This document shows positions 29,433 to 39,533 of a DNA stretch of 64,000 nucleotides, piece after piece. Made by a program: the position numbers and the translations under genes. The first letter of the stretch is position 1. The number at the start of each line of letters is the position of its first letter. The DNA is from Thauera sp. GDN1 (GTDB taxonomy: Bacteria; Pseudomonadota; Gammaproteobacteria; Burkholderiales; Rhodocyclaceae): positions 496,001 through 560,000 of the forward strand of contig NZ_CP097870.1 in NCBI RefSeq assembly GCF_029223545.1. The letters run 5' to 3'. The notes below the pieces were generated by a model. That model saw nothing but the letters and a program-made list of their open reading frames with translations, was not told where the DNA came from and did not search any database.

Positions 29433-30638
29433 GTGAAGAAAAGAACAATCGCAGGTCTGGTCGGTGCCGTGATCGGCGCCGCGGTCGTCGCCGCGCCGGC
29501 CCACGCGCAGAACGTCAAGATCGGGCTGATGTCGGCCATCTCGGGCCCGATCGCGGCGCTCGCGCCGCCGATGGCGGCGGCGTCGAAGCTGGCCGTCGCC
29601 CATGTCAACGAGCAGGGCGGCATCCTCGAGGGCGGCAAGCTCGAGGTCGTGCTCGGCGACAGCGCCTGCAATCCGCAGGCCGCCACCGACGTCGCCACCA
29701 AGGCGGTCAATATCGACCGCGTGATCGCGGTGGTCGGCCCGGCGTGCTCGGGCGCGGTGCTGGCCTCGGCGAACTCGGTCACCATCCCCGCCGGCGTGCT
29801 GATGATCACTCCCTCGGGCACCTCGCCCGAGATCACCAAGCTTCAGGACAAGGACCTCGTCTTCCGCACCCTGCCGTCCGACGACTACCAGGGCAGGGCA
29901 CTGGCGCGCACGCTCAAGGCGCGCGGCATCGACAAGGTGGCGGTGGCCTACCTGAACAACGACTACGGCAAGGGGCTGGCGGAATCCTTCAAGGCCGAGT
30001 TCGAGGGCAATGGCGGCACGATCGCGGGCTACTCGGGCCACGAGGAAGGCAAGGCCTCCTACCGCTCAGAACTGGCCACGCTCGCCCGCGGCGGCGCCGA
30101 CACGCTGGTGCTCTTCGACTACGGCGACGGCACCGGCCTGACCCTGCTGCGCCAGTCGCTGGAGAACGGCTTCTTCAAGACCTTCGTCGGCGCCGACGGC
30201 ATGAAGTCCGAAGGCCTGGTGAAGGCCATCGGCGCGCAGAACCTCGGCGGCTTCTTCGTCTCCGCGCCGGTCGGCGAAGCCTCGGCCGCGCTCGACAACT
30301 TCAACAAGGCCTTCAAGGCTGCGGGCGAGAACGTCGACGCGGTGTTCGCCACCACCTCGTACGACGCCGCCTTCCTCGCCGCGCTGGCGATCGAGAAGGC
30401 CGGCGGCGACAAGGCCAGGCTGGCCGAGTCGCTGCGTGCGGTGGCGAGCGCGCCGGGCGAGCCGATCCTGGCCGGCGAGTGGGCCAAGGCCAAGCAGCTG
30501 ATCGCCGAAGGCAAGGACATCGACTACAAGGGCGCCGGCGGCGACCACGAGTTCGATGCCGCGGGCGACGTGCCGGGCACCTATGCCTTCTTCAAGGTCA
30601 GCGGCACGGGCTTCGAGTCGATCGCCGACATGAAGTGA
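29433..30638 (+). CDS. livK: Periplasmic substrate-binding protein of the LivK family
   Basis: The 401-residue protein has a signal peptide (KKRTIAGLVGAVIGAAVVAA, cleaved near AHAQN) and a type I periplasmic-binding fold (IGLMSAISGPIAALAPPM; VVGPACSGAVLASANS; YLNNDYGKGLAESF; ATTSYDAAFLAALAI). The ligand is probably an amino acid or amide. The start is GTG 29433 with a strong AGGAGGTGACA ribosome binding site, which may raise expression over the upstream genes. A GC hairpin follows the stop. Confidence 0.9.
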   Translation: MKKRTIAGLVGAVIGAAVVAAPAHAQNVKIGLMSAISGPIAALAPPMAAASKLAVAHVNEQGGILEGGKLEVVLGDSACNPQAATDVATKAVNIDRVIAVVGPACSGAVLASANSVTIPAGVLMITPSGTSPEITKLQDKDLVFRTLPSDDYQGRALARTLKARGIDKVAVAYLNNDYGKGLAESFKAEFEGNGGTIAGYSGHEEGKASYRSELATLARGGADTLVLFDYGDGTGLTLLRQSLENGFFKTFVGADGMKSEGLVKAIGAQNLGGFFVSAPVGEASAALDNFNKAFKAAGENVDAVFATTSYDAAFLAALAIEKAGGDKARLAESLRAVASAPGEPILAGEWAKAKQLIAEGKDIDYKGAGGDHEFDAAGDVPGTYAFFKVSGTGFESIADMK

Positions 30639-30646
30639 TCGCGTCC

Positions 30647-30674
30647 GCTCCGCCTCAGGGGGGCGGGGCGGAGC
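30647..30674 (+). terminator. GC hairpin after livK
   Basis: GCTCCGCC (30647-30654) pairs with GGCGGAGC (30667-30674) around a G-rich 12-base loop, 8 bases after the livK stop. No T-run follows, so it could be a processing or weak termination site. The gap on to the rhlE stop at 30759 contains no gene. Confidence 0.4.
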
Positions 30675-30758
30675 TGCCGTGGAAGCTGCGGGTTTCCTCC
30701 GCCACGCTGGGGCGCGTTGCGCGCCCCTCGCGCTTGTCCGGCGGCGGAATGCCGGGGT

Positions 30759-32195
30759 TCAGCGTTCGCCGTTGCCCGGCTTGGCCGCGAACAGGGCGGC
30801 GCGCGGCGCGGGGCGGCGCTGCTGCCCTTGCGCGGGACGCTTGACCTCGGCCTCGCCGTGCGCCCGCTGCGGACTGCGACCGCCCGGCTTGGCCGGAGCG
30901 GTGCCGCGTCCGCCACCCGCCGGGCGATCGCCGCTGCGTGCGCCCGCCGGCGCCGCCTGCGGCCGCGCCTGGCCCTGGCGTCCACCGCCGCGACGCGGCA
31001 TGGGCGGACGCTGGTGGTCGGCGTCGTGCGCGGCTTCGGCTCCGGCGCTGGGCACGAAATCCTCGGCCACCGCGCGCTCGATGCGGCGCTTGATCACGCG
31101 CTCGATCGCGGTCAGCAGCTTGATCTCCTCGTTGTCGACCAGCGAGATCGCGTGGCCCGCGGCGCCCGCGCGGCCGGTGCGGCCGATGCGGTGCACATAG
31201 TCCTCGGGCACGTTGGGCAGCTCGAAGTTGACCACCTGCGGCAGCTGGTCGATGTCCAGGCCGCGTGCGGCGATGTCGGTCGCCACCAGCACCGGCAGCG
31301 AGCCGTCCTTGAACTGCGCCAGCGCGCGCGTGCGTGCGGCCTGGCTCTTGTTGCCGTGGATGGCGGCCGATTCGATGCCGTGCTTCGTCAGGTACTCGGC
31401 GAGCTTGTTGGCGCCGTGCTTGGTGCGGGTGAACACCAGCGCCTGGAACCACTGCTTCTCCTTGATCAGGTGCGCGAGCAGTTCGCGCTTCTGCTTCTGG
31501 CCGACCATGTAGACCGCCTGGTCGACGCGCTCGGCGGTGGTGTTGCGCGGCGCGACCTCGACCGTGGCCGGATCGCGCAGCAGGCCGTGCGCGAGCTCGC
31601 GGATCTCGTCGGAGAAGGTGGCCGAGAACAGCAGGTTCTGGCGCTTCTTCGGCAGCAGCGCGAGCACCTTGCGGATGTCGCGGATGAAGCCCATGTCGAG
31701 CATGCGGTCGGCTTCGTCCAGGACCAGGAACTCGACGCCCGAAAGATCGAGCGTGCGCTGGCCGACGTGGTCGAGCAGGCGGCCCGGGGTGGCGACCAGG
31801 ATGTCGACCCGCTTCTTCAGCGCCGCGATCTGCGGGTTGATGTTGACGCCGCCGAACATCACCAGCGAGGTGAGCGGCAGATGCTTGCCGTAGGTCTGCA
31901 CCGACTCCTCGACCTGGGCGGCGAGTTCGCGCGTCGGGGTCAGGATCAGGCAGCGCGGGCGGCCGGCCGGGTGCGGATGGGCGTGGGTCGCGGCCAGCAG
32001 GTGCAGCAGGGGCAGCGTGAAGCCGGCGGTCTTGCCGGTACCGGTCTGTGCCGCGGCGAGCAGGTCGCGGCCGGTCAGCACCTGGGGAATGGCCTGGGCC
32101 TGGATGGGCGTGGGGTGGGTGTAGCCAGCCTCGCCGATTGCGCGCAGGATGGGGGCTGCCAGCTCGAGGCTGGCGAAGGTCACTTCGGGATTCAT
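30759..32195 (-). CDS. rhlE: DEAD-box ATP-dependent RNA helicase (RhlE type)
   Basis: The 478-residue protein has the full helicase core: Q motif [11 protein letters not shown], motif I AQTGTGKT, Ia [21 protein letters not shown], and [12 protein letters not shown]. It is followed by a basic, Gly/Arg/Pro-rich tail (about residues 385-478) typical of RhlE and thought to bind RNA. RhlE remodels ribosome assembly intermediates and mRNA at low temperature. ATG 32195 starts just before the first conserved block ([16 protein letters not shown]). Confidence 0.94.
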   Translation of the reverse strand: MNPEVTFASLELAAPILRAIGEAGYTHPTPIQAQAIPQVLTGRDLLAAAQTGTGKTAGFTLPLLHLLAATHAHPHPAGRPRCLILTPTRELAAQVEESVQTYGKHLPLTSLVMFGGVNINPQIAALKKRVDILVATPGRLLDHVGQRTLDLSGVEFLVLDEADRMLDMGFIRDIRKVLALLPKKRQNLLFSATFSDEIRELAHGLLRDPATVEVAPRNTTAERVDQAVYMVGQKQKRELLAHLIKEKQWFQALVFTRTKHGANKLAEYLTKHGIESAAIHGNKSQAARTRALAQFKDGSLPVLVATDIAARGLDIDQLPQVVNFELPNVPEDYVHRIGRTGRAGAAGHAISLVDNEEIKLLTAIERVIKRRIERAVAEDFVPSAGAEAAHDADHQRPPMPRRGGGRQGQARPQAAPAGARSGDRPAGGGRGTAPAKPGGRSPQRAHGEAEVKRPAQGQQRRPAPRAALFAAKPGNGER

Positions 32196-32421
32196 TCGAT
32201 GGTCCGGCGCGAGCCCGCCGCGTTCGAGCGGCACCAATCCGGGCTGCGGGAAGAGATCCGGGCCGGCAAGATGCAGGTGTGCGGCCGCAGGAATCGTTTC
32301 AGGAGTCGCTGCGAACGACTGGTGCACCGCAGCGAATCGGCACTATAAGCGCTTCGCCCCCGATAAGCGAGACCTTTCGGCCCGACCCGAGGTGAGGCGT
32401 AGGTCACGGATCGCGGGCTTT

Positions 32422-32438
32422 ATGCGGTACGCATTTTT
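32422..32438 (+). other. Short hairpin with T-run upstream of the M48 peptidase gene
   Basis: ATGCG-GTA-CGCAT (32422-32434) is followed by four T residues. It lies about 50 bases before the M48 peptidase start. The stem has only 5 bp, so it is a weak candidate for an attenuator or a chance feature. The rest of the 292-base divergent gap (32196-32487) has no gene that I can support. Confidence 0.25.
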
Positions 32439-32487
32439 GAAGGTTTTGTTACACTTTCCGCGCCTCGTTGTTTCAGTGAGCGATTCG

Positions 32488-33630
32488 ATGCACGACTTCG
32501 AACCCCGTAGCAGCGTCATCCGCCTGCGCGCCCGGCTTGCCCGCCGGCTCGCGCTGGTGTCGCTCGCGGGGCTGCTGCTGTTGCTGGGCGCGACGCTGGT
32601 GCTGGCGGCGGCAGGGATGGTGTGCCTGGTCGCGGCGTGGAACGCGATCGACGACGGCGAGCCGCTGCGGACCGCGTGGTGGGTGTGCGCCTGCCTGAGC
32701 AGCCTTGCGCTCGCGCTCGGCGGCCTGAAGGCGCTGTTGCAGGCCGGACCGCGACCGGAAGGGATCCGTCTGCCGCGGCCTGCGGCGGAGGACTTCTTCC
32801 GTCTGCTGGACGATCTCGCCTGGCGCGCCGGTGTCGAGTCCGTCGCGCATGTCCGCATCACCGACCAGGTCAATGCGGCCGTGGTCCAGCGCCCCGGCTT
32901 CGTGCTGCCCGGCGCCATGCGCACCGAGCTGCTGATCGGCCTGCCGCTGGTGCATTGCCTGTCGCCGGCGCAGTTTGCCGCGGTGCTTGCCCACGAGCTC
33001 GGCCATGTCGTCGCGCAAAGGCGCGGCTGGTGGGGGTGGGCGGCCTTCCTGCGCGCGATGTGGGTGCGCGCACTCGACGCCCTGCTCGAGGCGATGCCCG
33101 CCGGTCTGCCCGGGCTCGGCCGGCATGCCGACCGCTTCTGCCACGACATGCTGCGCCTGGCGCGGATCGAGGAGCTGGAGGCGGACGCGATCGCAGCCAG
33201 GCTGGTGGGGCCGACCCTGCTCGGCGCGACCCTGGTGGAGCTGAGCCGCAAGACGCACTTCCTGGAGCACGATTACTGGCCGCGGGTGCACGCCCTGCGC
33301 TCGGCGGACGAGGGCTCCGCGGTGCGGCCCTTCCGCGAGATGGGGCATGGGTTCGCTGCCGGCTTCTCGCACGAGACCGTCGCCGCCGATCCCGCCGTGC
33401 TCGTCAGCGAGGCCCAGTCCGGCTACGCCCACCCCTCGCTCAAGCGCCGCCTGCGCGCGCTGCGGGTGTCGGCGGCCGCGCTGCCGCCGGACGCATCGTC
33501 CGCAGCCCATCACTTCTTCGCCGGCCTGCTCCCCAGCCTGGCCTGGATCTTCGACCGCGTGTGGTGGGAGGGCGCGCGCGTCCGCCGTCATCCGATGGTG
33601 ATCCCCGACGACGAACACGGGCTGTCCTGA
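32488..33630 (+). CDS. Membrane-anchored M48-family metallopeptidase-like protein
   Basis: The 380-residue protein has two N-terminal membrane helices (LALVSLAGLLLLLGATLVLAA and AWWVCACLSSLALALGGL). A peptidase M48 domain follows, with zinc motif LAHELGHVVAQR (about residues 166-177) and the third ligand Glu in ELEADAIAARL (about 230-240). M48 enzymes (HtpX, Oma1-like) degrade membrane or periplasmic proteins. The central Trp-rich stretch (GWWGWAAFLRAMW) may be a further membrane contact. ATG 32488 and an in-frame GTG at 32476 are both possible starts. Confidence 0.75.
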   Translation: MHDFEPRSSVIRLRARLARRLALVSLAGLLLLLGATLVLAAAGMVCLVAAWNAIDDGEPLRTAWWVCACLSSLALALGGLKALLQAGPRPEGIRLPRPAAEDFFRLLDDLAWRAGVESVAHVRITDQVNAAVVQRPGFVLPGAMRTELLIGLPLVHCLSPAQFAAVLAHELGHVVAQRRGWWGWAAFLRAMWVRALDALLEAMPAGLPGLGRHADRFCHDMLRLARIEELEADAIAARLVGPTLLGATLVELSRKTHFLEHDYWPRVHALRSADEGSAVRPFREMGHGFAAGFSHETVAADPAVLVSEAQSGYAHPSLKRRLRALRVSAAALPPDASSAAHHFFAGLLPSLAWIFDRVWWEGARVRRHPMVIPDDEHGLS

Positions 33631-33657
33631 GCGGTGGTGCCGACCGCGGCGGCGCGG

Positions 33658-34707
33658 TCAGAAGGCTTCCCGCTCCGCCTCCAGGTAGGCCAGGCTGACG
33701 TACTTGCCGATGTTCGAATCGAAGCCCGCGGTGTCGGCCGCTCGGCTCGCCACCCGGGGGTCGGCGAGCACGCGCTCGCGCGCCGCCGCCATGTCGGCGC
33801 CGTCCTCGACCGCGCGCACGCAGTTCTCGTAGATGCCCGCGAACAGCTCGCGGTTCCAGTTCAGCACGTCCGCGCTCGGGTGGCCGTGGCCGGGCACCCA
33901 GATCTTCGACGGGGCGTTCTTCTCCAGCTCGTCGTAGAAGCGGAAGGTGCCGACGTAGGAGCCGTCGTCCATGTTGGCGATGCGGCGGTCCATGGCGACG
34001 TCGCCGACATGGGTGAGCTGGTCCTCCACGACCTCGATGCAGATGTCGCCCGGGGTGTGGGCGAGGCCGTAGTGGTGGATGCGCAGGCTTACGTCGCCGA
34101 AGCCGAAGCGCTCGCCGTGGTTCGTCTCGCGGTTGGGGGCGACGATGCGGGTGCCGGCGGTGGCCTGGTTCGTCCACCGTTCCATCAGGCTGTGCCACAT
34201 GCTGCCCTGAACGCCCGCGATCTCCTTCCTGGTGACCGGGTGGGCGTAGATCGGCAGGTCCTTGCCGAAGGCGTCCTCGAAGGCGTGGTTGGCCAGCCAG
34301 TGATCGCCGTGGTAATGCGTGTTGAAGATCGCCACCACCGGCTTGTCGGTGACCGTGCGGATCATGCGCAGCGCCATCTCGCCGATCTGCACCGAGCCGC
34401 CCGGGTCCAGCATCACCACGCCCTCGCGGGTCACGACGAAGGTGATGTTGCTCATCATCCCCTGGTTCTCGGGGGTCGGGAAACCGTCCTTGGACCAGAT
34501 CATCCAGACGTGCTCCGACAGCCGCGTGGGCGCGATGTCGGGCACGGCCGGGCCGCGGATGAAGTCGTCGACTTCCCTGGCGAAGGCACTCAGTGGCGCC
34601 CACTGGCTGCCGATGCCGGCGAGCGCGGCGGCGCCGAGCCCGAGCTTGAGCAGGCGCCGGCGGGAAAGGCCGGGGGCGGCGTGAGGAAGCGGTGCGGACC
34701 TGGGCAT
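33658..34707 (-). CDS. TAT-exported metallo-beta-lactamase-fold hydrolase
   Basis: The 349-residue protein has a twin-arginine signal (SRRRLLKLGLGAAAL, cleaved near AFARE). The MBL core has NTHYHGDHW (HxHxDH, about residues 131-139), a second His/Asp block in HVGDVAMDRR, and PGHGHP. It resembles periplasmic MBL proteins of the SoxH/quinoprotein-relay type; the substrate is not known. Being TAT-exported means it folds, with metal, before transport. It lies upstream of no obvious partner; the leftward btuF-cob genes end 100 bases before it. Confidence 0.82.
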   Translation of the reverse strand: MPRSAPLPHAAPGLSRRRLLKLGLGAAALAGIGSQWAPLSAFAREVDDFIRGPAVPDIAPTRLSEHVWMIWSKDGFPTPENQGMMSNITFVVTREGVVMLDPGGSVQIGEMALRMIRTVTDKPVVAIFNTHYHGDHWLANHAFEDAFGKDLPIYAHPVTRKEIAGVQGSMWHSLMERWTNQATAGTRIVAPNRETNHGERFGFGDVSLRIHHYGLAHTPGDICIEVVEDQLTHVGDVAMDRRIANMDDGSYVGTFRFYDELEKNAPSKIWVPGHGHPSADVLNWNRELFAGIYENCVRAVEDGADMAAARERVLADPRVASRAADTAGFDSNIGKYVSLAYLEAEREAF

Positions 34708-34807
34708 GGCTGTCTCCTGTATCGTTTTCCGTCTTGCAGAATATTAACGAAAACCGATCGACTCGACGTGCTGCCGATCTGCCCGGGGCAGGCGCAGGAG
34801 CCGGCGT

Positions 34808-35746
34808 TCAGCGCGCAGGTGCAGCGGACCCCGGTGCAGTGCTGCGCGCGCGCGCCGTCTCCAGCTGTTCGCACAGGCGCTCGGCGCCGTCCAGGATGCG
34901 CGGCGTGTGGCGCTGGATCAGGTCGGGCGGGATGAAGAACAGGTTGTCGCGGCGGGTGGCCTCGAGCTGCGGCCAGCGTGCCCACTGGTCCAGCCATTCC
35001 GGCCGCGCCTCGCCCATGCCGCTGGCGACGATCGCCTCGGGTCCGGCCGCCAGCACCGCCTCCACGCCGATCGTCGGCGTCAGCTGCGACAGGCCGGCGA
35101 ACACGTTGCTGCCGCCACACAGGCGGATCACGTCGGCGATCAGGTGTTCGTCGTTGATCGTCATCAGCGGGCGATCCCAGATCTGGTAGAAGGTGCGCAC
35201 CCTGGGCCGGCCGGCGTAGCGCGCCGCGAGCGCCGCATGGCGGTTGCGGAAGGTCGTGGCGGCGGCCCTGGCGGCCGCCTCGCTGCCGGCGAGGCGGCCG
35301 AATTGTTCCAGGCTGCGCGCCACGTCGTCGAGGTTGCGCGGTTCGTTCAGGTACACCGGGATGCCCAGTGCCCGCAGGCGGTCGAGATGCGCTTCGCGGT
35401 TGCCGCTGCGCCAGCCGACGACAAGGTCGGGACGCAGGGCGACGACGGCCTCGAGGTCGATCTGGGTGTAGCCGCCGACCTGGGGCAGGGCGCGGGCGGC
35501 CTCCGGGTAGTCGCTGTAGGCGACGACGCCGACCACGCGGTCGCCCGCCCCGGCCGCGAACAGGTTCTCGGTCACGTGTGGCGCCAGGCTGACGATGCGG
35601 CGCGCGGGCTGTTCGAGCACGATGCGCTGGCCGGCATCGTCGGTCAGTTCGATCTGTGCGCTGGCCGGTAGCGCGGCGCCGAACAGCAGGGCGGCGAGCG
35701 TGGAGGTGAACCCGCGGGTGACGGTGGTGGAGAGTGCGTGGGCCAT
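34808..35746 (-). CDS. btuF: Periplasmic cobalamin-binding protein
   Basis: The 312-residue class III binding protein has a signal peptide (cleaved near ASAQI) and the two lobes joined by a long helix typical of BtuF. Markers are RIVSLAPHVTENLFAAGAGDRVVGV (split across residues about 50-74) and VVGWRSGNREAHLDRLRALGIPVYL. It captures vitamin B12 or cobinamides for an ABC importer whose other genes are not in the window. It is downstream of cobD-cobC in the same direction, with a 90-base gap after cobC. Confidence 0.87.
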   Translation of the reverse strand: MAHALSTTVTRGFTSTLAALLFGAALPASAQIELTDDAGQRIVLEQPARRIVSLAPHVTENLFAAGAGDRVVGVVAYSDYPEAARALPQVGGYTQIDLEAVVALRPDLVVGWRSGNREAHLDRLRALGIPVYLNEPRNLDDVARSLEQFGRLAGSEAAARAAATTFRNRHAALAARYAGRPRVRTFYQIWDRPLMTINDEHLIADVIRLCGGSNVFAGLSQLTPTIGVEAVLAAGPEAIVASGMGEARPEWLDQWARWPQLEATRRDNLFFIPPDLIQRHTPRILDGAERLCEQLETARARSTAPGSAAPAR

Positions 35747-35836
35747 TGCGGTCGATCGTTGGGGTGGAGCGCCTGCTTTTACCCGCGCAATGCGCGTGCG
35801 GCAAGCCCGTTCGCGACGCCAGCGTCGATGGGGGGC

Positions 35837-36808
35837 CTACAGGCAGGCCTTCAGCGCCGCGGCGAGCCGCTGCCAGGCCGCCTCGTCCGCGGGCAGGCCG
35901 AAGCGCAGGGCGTGCGGAGACTCGAACAGCCGGAGCAGGATGCCGCGGCGGGCGAAGGCCGCGTGCAGGCGCGCCGCATCGCTCGACTCGACGAGCTTGA
36001 ACAGCGCCGGTCCCCGGGCCTGCAAGCCGTGCGTCGCGAGCAGTGCCTGCAGGCGGGTGCCCGCGGCGAGCAGCGAGCTGCGTGCCCGCGCCTGCCATGC
36101 GCGATTGGCGAGCGCGTGGCGCGCTGCCCAGCGTGCCGGCCCGGAAAGCGTCCACGGGCCGAGGTGCTCGGCGAGCGCCGCCCGCACGCCGGCCGGTGCG
36201 AACACGAAGCCGACCCGCGCGCCGGCGAGGCCGAAGAACTTGCCCACCGAGCGCAGCACCACCAGGCCGCCGGCACCGGCAGAGGGCACCAGGCTTGCGG
36301 CGGGTGTGGTGTCGATGAAGGCCTCGTCCACCACCAGCCAGCCGCCGCGTGCGGCGAGGCGGGAATGCCAGTCGAGCAGGCGCTCGCGGCCGAAATGCAC
36401 GCCGGTCGGGTTGTTCGGCTGCACCAGCACCACGATGTCGCTGTCCGCCACCGCGGCATCGATCTCCGCGGCGGCAAGCGCGCGCGGCCGGCGCTCCCGC
36501 CAGGCGTGCGCATGCTCGGCATAGCCGGGCGCGAGCAGGCTCACCCGCTCGCCGCGCAGGACCGCCGGCAGGGCCTGGATCGCCGGCTGCGAGCCGGCGA
36601 CCGGGAGCAGTTCGGCGCTGCCGTAATACTCCGCGGCGGCGGCTTCCAGCCCGTCGTCGTCCTCTGGTAGGCGCAGCCAGGCCTCGGCCGGCACCGGCGG
36701 CACCGGATAGCCGTGCGGATTGATGCCGGTCGACAGGTCCACCCAGTCGGACACCGGGATGCGGTAGGTCTCGGCGGCGCGGCGCAGGCGGCCGCCGTGC
36801 TCAAGCAC
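35837..36808 (-). CDS. cobC: L-threonine-O-3-phosphate decarboxylase / cobalamin aminotransferase-like (CobC)
   Basis: The 323-residue PLP enzyme of the aminotransferase class I/II fold makes (R)-1-amino-2-propanol phosphate for the B12 side chain. Landmarks are [43 protein letters not shown] and the PLP-Lys region [17 protein letters not shown]. The start is GTG 36808, overlapping the cobD stop by 8 bases; no upstream ATG in frame is credible. The coupling with cobD matches the joint role of the two proteins. The symbol follows the Pseudomonas denitrificans naming; Salmonella calls the decarboxylase CobD. Confidence 0.88.
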   Translation of the reverse strand: MLEHGGRLRRAAETYRIPVSDWVDLSTGINPHGYPVPPVPAEAWLRLPEDDDGLEAAAAEYYGSAELLPVAGSQPAIQALPAVLRGERVSLLAPGYAEHAHAWRERRPRALAAAEIDAAVADSDIVVLVQPNNPTGVHFGRERLLDWHSRLAARGGWLVVDEAFIDTTPAASLVPSAGAGGLVVLRSVGKFFGLAGARVGFVFAPAGVRAALAEHLGPWTLSGPARWAARHALANRAWQARARSSLLAAGTRLQALLATHGLQARGPALFKLVESSDAARLHAAFARRGILLRLFESPHALRFGLPADEAAWQRLAAALKACL

Positions 36809-37769
36809 CGCCGGCTCCGGCCAGCATGGTGATGCCGCCGGCGGCCGCGAACGTCGTCGCCAGCCACAGCCACGCACCATGGCGAACCAGCACCAGCGCG
36901 CGGCGGATGCTGGCCACGTCCGGTGCGCGCCCCTCGCCGAGCGGCGGTCGTACTTCCTCGCGGCCGTGGTAGATCGCCGCACCGCCCAGGCGCACGCCGA
37001 GCGCGCCCGCGCCCGCCGCCATCACCGGGCCGGCGTTCGGGCTGTCCCAGCCCGGCGCCTGGCGGCGCCAGCATGCCAGCGCCCGCCGGGTATGGCCGAG
37101 CACCGCATAGGTGAGCGCGGTGAGGCGCGCCGGCAGGAAGTTCAGCACGTCGTCGATGCGCGCCGCCGCCCAGCCGAAACGCAGGTAGCGCGGCGTGCGG
37201 TAACCCCACATCGCGTCCAGCGTGTTCGCCAGCCGGAACAGCAGCGCCCCCGCGCCGCCCGCCACCAGGAACCAGAACAGCGCACCGAACACCGCGTCGT
37301 TGCCGTTCTCCAGCACCGACTCGGTCGCCGCCTTGGCCACGCCTTCCGCACCCAGCGCCGACGTGTCGCGGCTGACGATCCAGCCCACGCGTTCACGCGC
37401 GCCGTCGAGGTCGCCGGCAGCCAGCGGCGCGGCGATGGCCTGCGCATGCTCGGCGAGGCTGCGTCCGCCGAGCGCCAGATACAGCAGCCCGACATCGACC
37501 AGCCAGTGCGCCTGCGGGTGCGCGCCACGCAGCCACAGCGCCGCAGCGACCCAGGGCAGCACCGCAAGCGCCCAAGCCAGCACGCCTGCAAGCCTGGGGG
37601 TGTTCGCGTCCGAGGCGGAGAACAGCCGCCGGCAGCCGCGCTCCACCCACCCCGCCCAGCGCCCGAAGCCGACCAGCGGGTGGAAGCGGCGGACTTCTCC
37701 GAACACGCGATCGGCGAGCAGGCCGGCGGCCATCTTGAGAGCGAGAACGAGCAGGAGTGAAGAGGACAT
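36801..37769 (-). CDS. cobD: Adenosylcobinamide-phosphate synthase (CobD/CbiB)
   Basis: The 322-residue membrane protein attaches the aminopropanol linker to cobyric acid. Features are [19 protein letters not shown] near the start, [34 protein letters not shown] (residues about 130-165, split) and [11 protein letters not shown]. Four or five hydrophobic segments are visible. ATG 37769 is preferred; a TTG five codons upstream would add only MSTVS. It is divergent from cobQ across a 219-base gap. Confidence 0.9.
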   Translation of the reverse strand: MSSSLLLVLALKMAAGLLADRVFGEVRRFHPLVGFGRWAGWVERGCRRLFSASDANTPRLAGVLAWALAVLPWVAAALWLRGAHPQAHWLVDVGLLYLALGGRSLAEHAQAIAAPLAAGDLDGARERVGWIVSRDTSALGAEGVAKAATESVLENGNDAVFGALFWFLVAGGAGALLFRLANTLDAMWGYRTPRYLRFGWAAARIDDVLNFLPARLTALTYAVLGHTRRALACWRRQAPGWDSPNAGPVMAAGAGALGVRLGGAAIYHGREEVRPPLGEGRAPDVASIRRALVLVRHGAWLWLATTFAAAGGITMLAGAGGA

Positions 37770-37988
37770 CGAAACAGTCGACAAAAAAGAAACTCGGGCG
37801 CGTCACCCCCGGCAGCGAACGCAGTCGCAAGTCCAAGCGCCTTCGAGGTCCGAGGCCCCGCGAACCCTGAACGGTGCGCACCGTACCGAGAGGCGCGAGC
37901 ATGGGGGGCAAGCCGGGCGTGCCCACGACAAGGGGCCGAATCGGCGATAATCCCGCGCCTTACCGCAGAAAGCGAAGGATTCTACGCC

Positions 37989-39512
37989 ATGTCCCCCCCG
38001 ATCACGCTGATGGTGCAGGGCACCACCTCCGATGCCGGCAAGAGCACCCTGGTCGCCGGCCTGGCCCGCGTGCTGCGCCGGCGCGGTCTGCGGGTGGCGC
38101 CGTTCAAGCCGCAGAACATGGCGCTCAACTCCGCCGTCACCGCCGACGGCGGCGAGATCGGCCGCGCCCAGGCGCTGCAGGCGCTGGCCGCGGGCGTCGC
38201 CCCGCACACCGACTTCAACCCGGTGCTGCTCAAGCCCTCCACCGACATCGGCGCCCAGGTCATCATCCACGGCCGCGCGGTCGCCAGCCTGTCGGCGCGC
38301 GACTACCACGCCTACAAGCCCACCGCGATGGCCGCGGTGATGCAGAGCTGGGACCGCCTGTGCAGCGCCTACGATGCGGTGCTGGTCGAGGGTGCGGGCA
38401 GCCCCGCCGAGATCAACCTGCGCGACCGCGACATCGCCAACATGGGCTTCGCGGAGGCCGCCGACGTGCCGGTGGTGCTGGTCGCCGACATCGACCGCGG
38501 CGGCGTGTTCGCCCACCTCGTCGGCACCCTGGAGCTGCTGTCGCCCTCGGAGCAGGCGCGCGTAAAGGGCTTCGTGATCAACCGCTTCCGCGGCGACATG
38601 GGCCTGCTGCAGTCCGGACTGGACTGGCTGGAGGAGCGCACCGGGCGCCCGGTGTTCGGCGTGCTGCCCTACCTGCACGGTCTCTTTCTCGACGCCGAGG
38701 ATGCGCTCGCCGACAGCGCCGCCGACGTGCGTGCGGGCGAGGCCGCGCTGCGCGTGATCGCGCCGGTCTATCCGCGCATCTCCAACCACACCGACCTCGA
38801 CCCGCTGCGCCTGCATCCGCAGGTGGATTTCCGCTGGGTAGGCCCGGGGCAGGCGATCCCGCCCGCCGACCTGATCGTGCTGCCCGGCTCCAAGAGCGTG
38901 CAGGCCGACCTCGCCTGGCTGCGCGCGCAGGGCTGGGAGGAGGCGATCCGCCGCCACCTGCGCTATGGCGGCAAGGTGGTCGGAATCTGCGGTGGCTTCC
39001 AGATGCTCGGCCGCGAGCTCGCCGACCCGCTGGGCCTGGAAGGTGCGCCCGCGACCATGGCCGGCCTCGGCCTGCTCGAGCTGCGCACCGAGCTGGCGCC
39101 CCACAAGCAGCTGCGCAACGTGCGCGGGCGGCTGGCGAACCTGTCGCCGTGCGCCCGGTCCGAAGCTGCAGGCGAGGGCGGACCTGCGCTCGCCGGCTAC
39201 GAGATCCACATGGGCGTGACGACCGGTCCGGCGCTGCAGCGGCCGGCGGCGTGGCTCATGGACGAGGGCGGGCCGACCGCGAGCCGGCCCGATGGCGCGG
39301 TGTCCGCGGATGAACAGATCCTCGGCAGCTATGTCCACGGCCTGTTCGACGCGCCCGCCGCCTTGTCCGCGCTGCTCGCCTGGGCCGGGCTGGCGGGAGA
39401 AGCGCCGAGCGTCGACCTCGCCGCCCGCCGCGAAGCCGACCTCGACCGCCTGGCCGACGCGGTGGAGGCGCACCTCGACCTGGCGGCCCTGTTCGCCCCC
39501 GGGCGCATCTGA
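37989..39512 (+). CDS. cobQ: Cobyric acid synthase
   Basis: The 507-residue amidotransferase amidates four side chains of the corrin ring. An N-terminal dethiobiotin-synthetase-like domain ([18 protein letters not shown]-loop, [12 protein letters not shown]) precedes the GATase domain, with its nucleophile Cys in [11 protein letters not shown] (about residue 332) and the catalytic His in GSYVHGLFD. The gene is complete. A GATAAT -10-like element lies just upstream (about 37947-37952), but no cobalamin riboswitch is visible. The other cob genes for full synthesis are not in the window. Confidence 0.95.
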   Translation: MSPPITLMVQGTTSDAGKSTLVAGLARVLRRRGLRVAPFKPQNMALNSAVTADGGEIGRAQALQALAAGVAPHTDFNPVLLKPSTDIGAQVIIHGRAVASLSARDYHAYKPTAMAAVMQSWDRLCSAYDAVLVEGAGSPAEINLRDRDIANMGFAEAADVPVVLVADIDRGGVFAHLVGTLELLSPSEQARVKGFVINRFRGDMGLLQSGLDWLEERTGRPVFGVLPYLHGLFLDAEDALADSAADVRAGEAALRVIAPVYPRISNHTDLDPLRLHPQVDFRWVGPGQAIPPADLIVLPGSKSVQADLAWLRAQGWEEAIRRHLRYGGKVVGICGGFQMLGRELADPLGLEGAPATMAGLGLLELRTELAPHKQLRNVRGRLANLSPCARSEAAGEGGPALAGYEIHMGVTTGPALQRPAAWLMDEGGPTASRPDGAVSADEQILGSYVHGLFDAPAALSALLAWAGLAGEAPSVDLAARREADLDRLADAVEAHLDLAALFAPGRI

Positions 39513-39533
39513 AGTCCTGCCGGACCGCTACGC

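Noticed and set aside
37770..37988. Cobalamin riboswitch between cobD and cobQ
   Set aside because: No B12-box-like motif or conserved core was found on either strand by eye. A covariance search would settle it.
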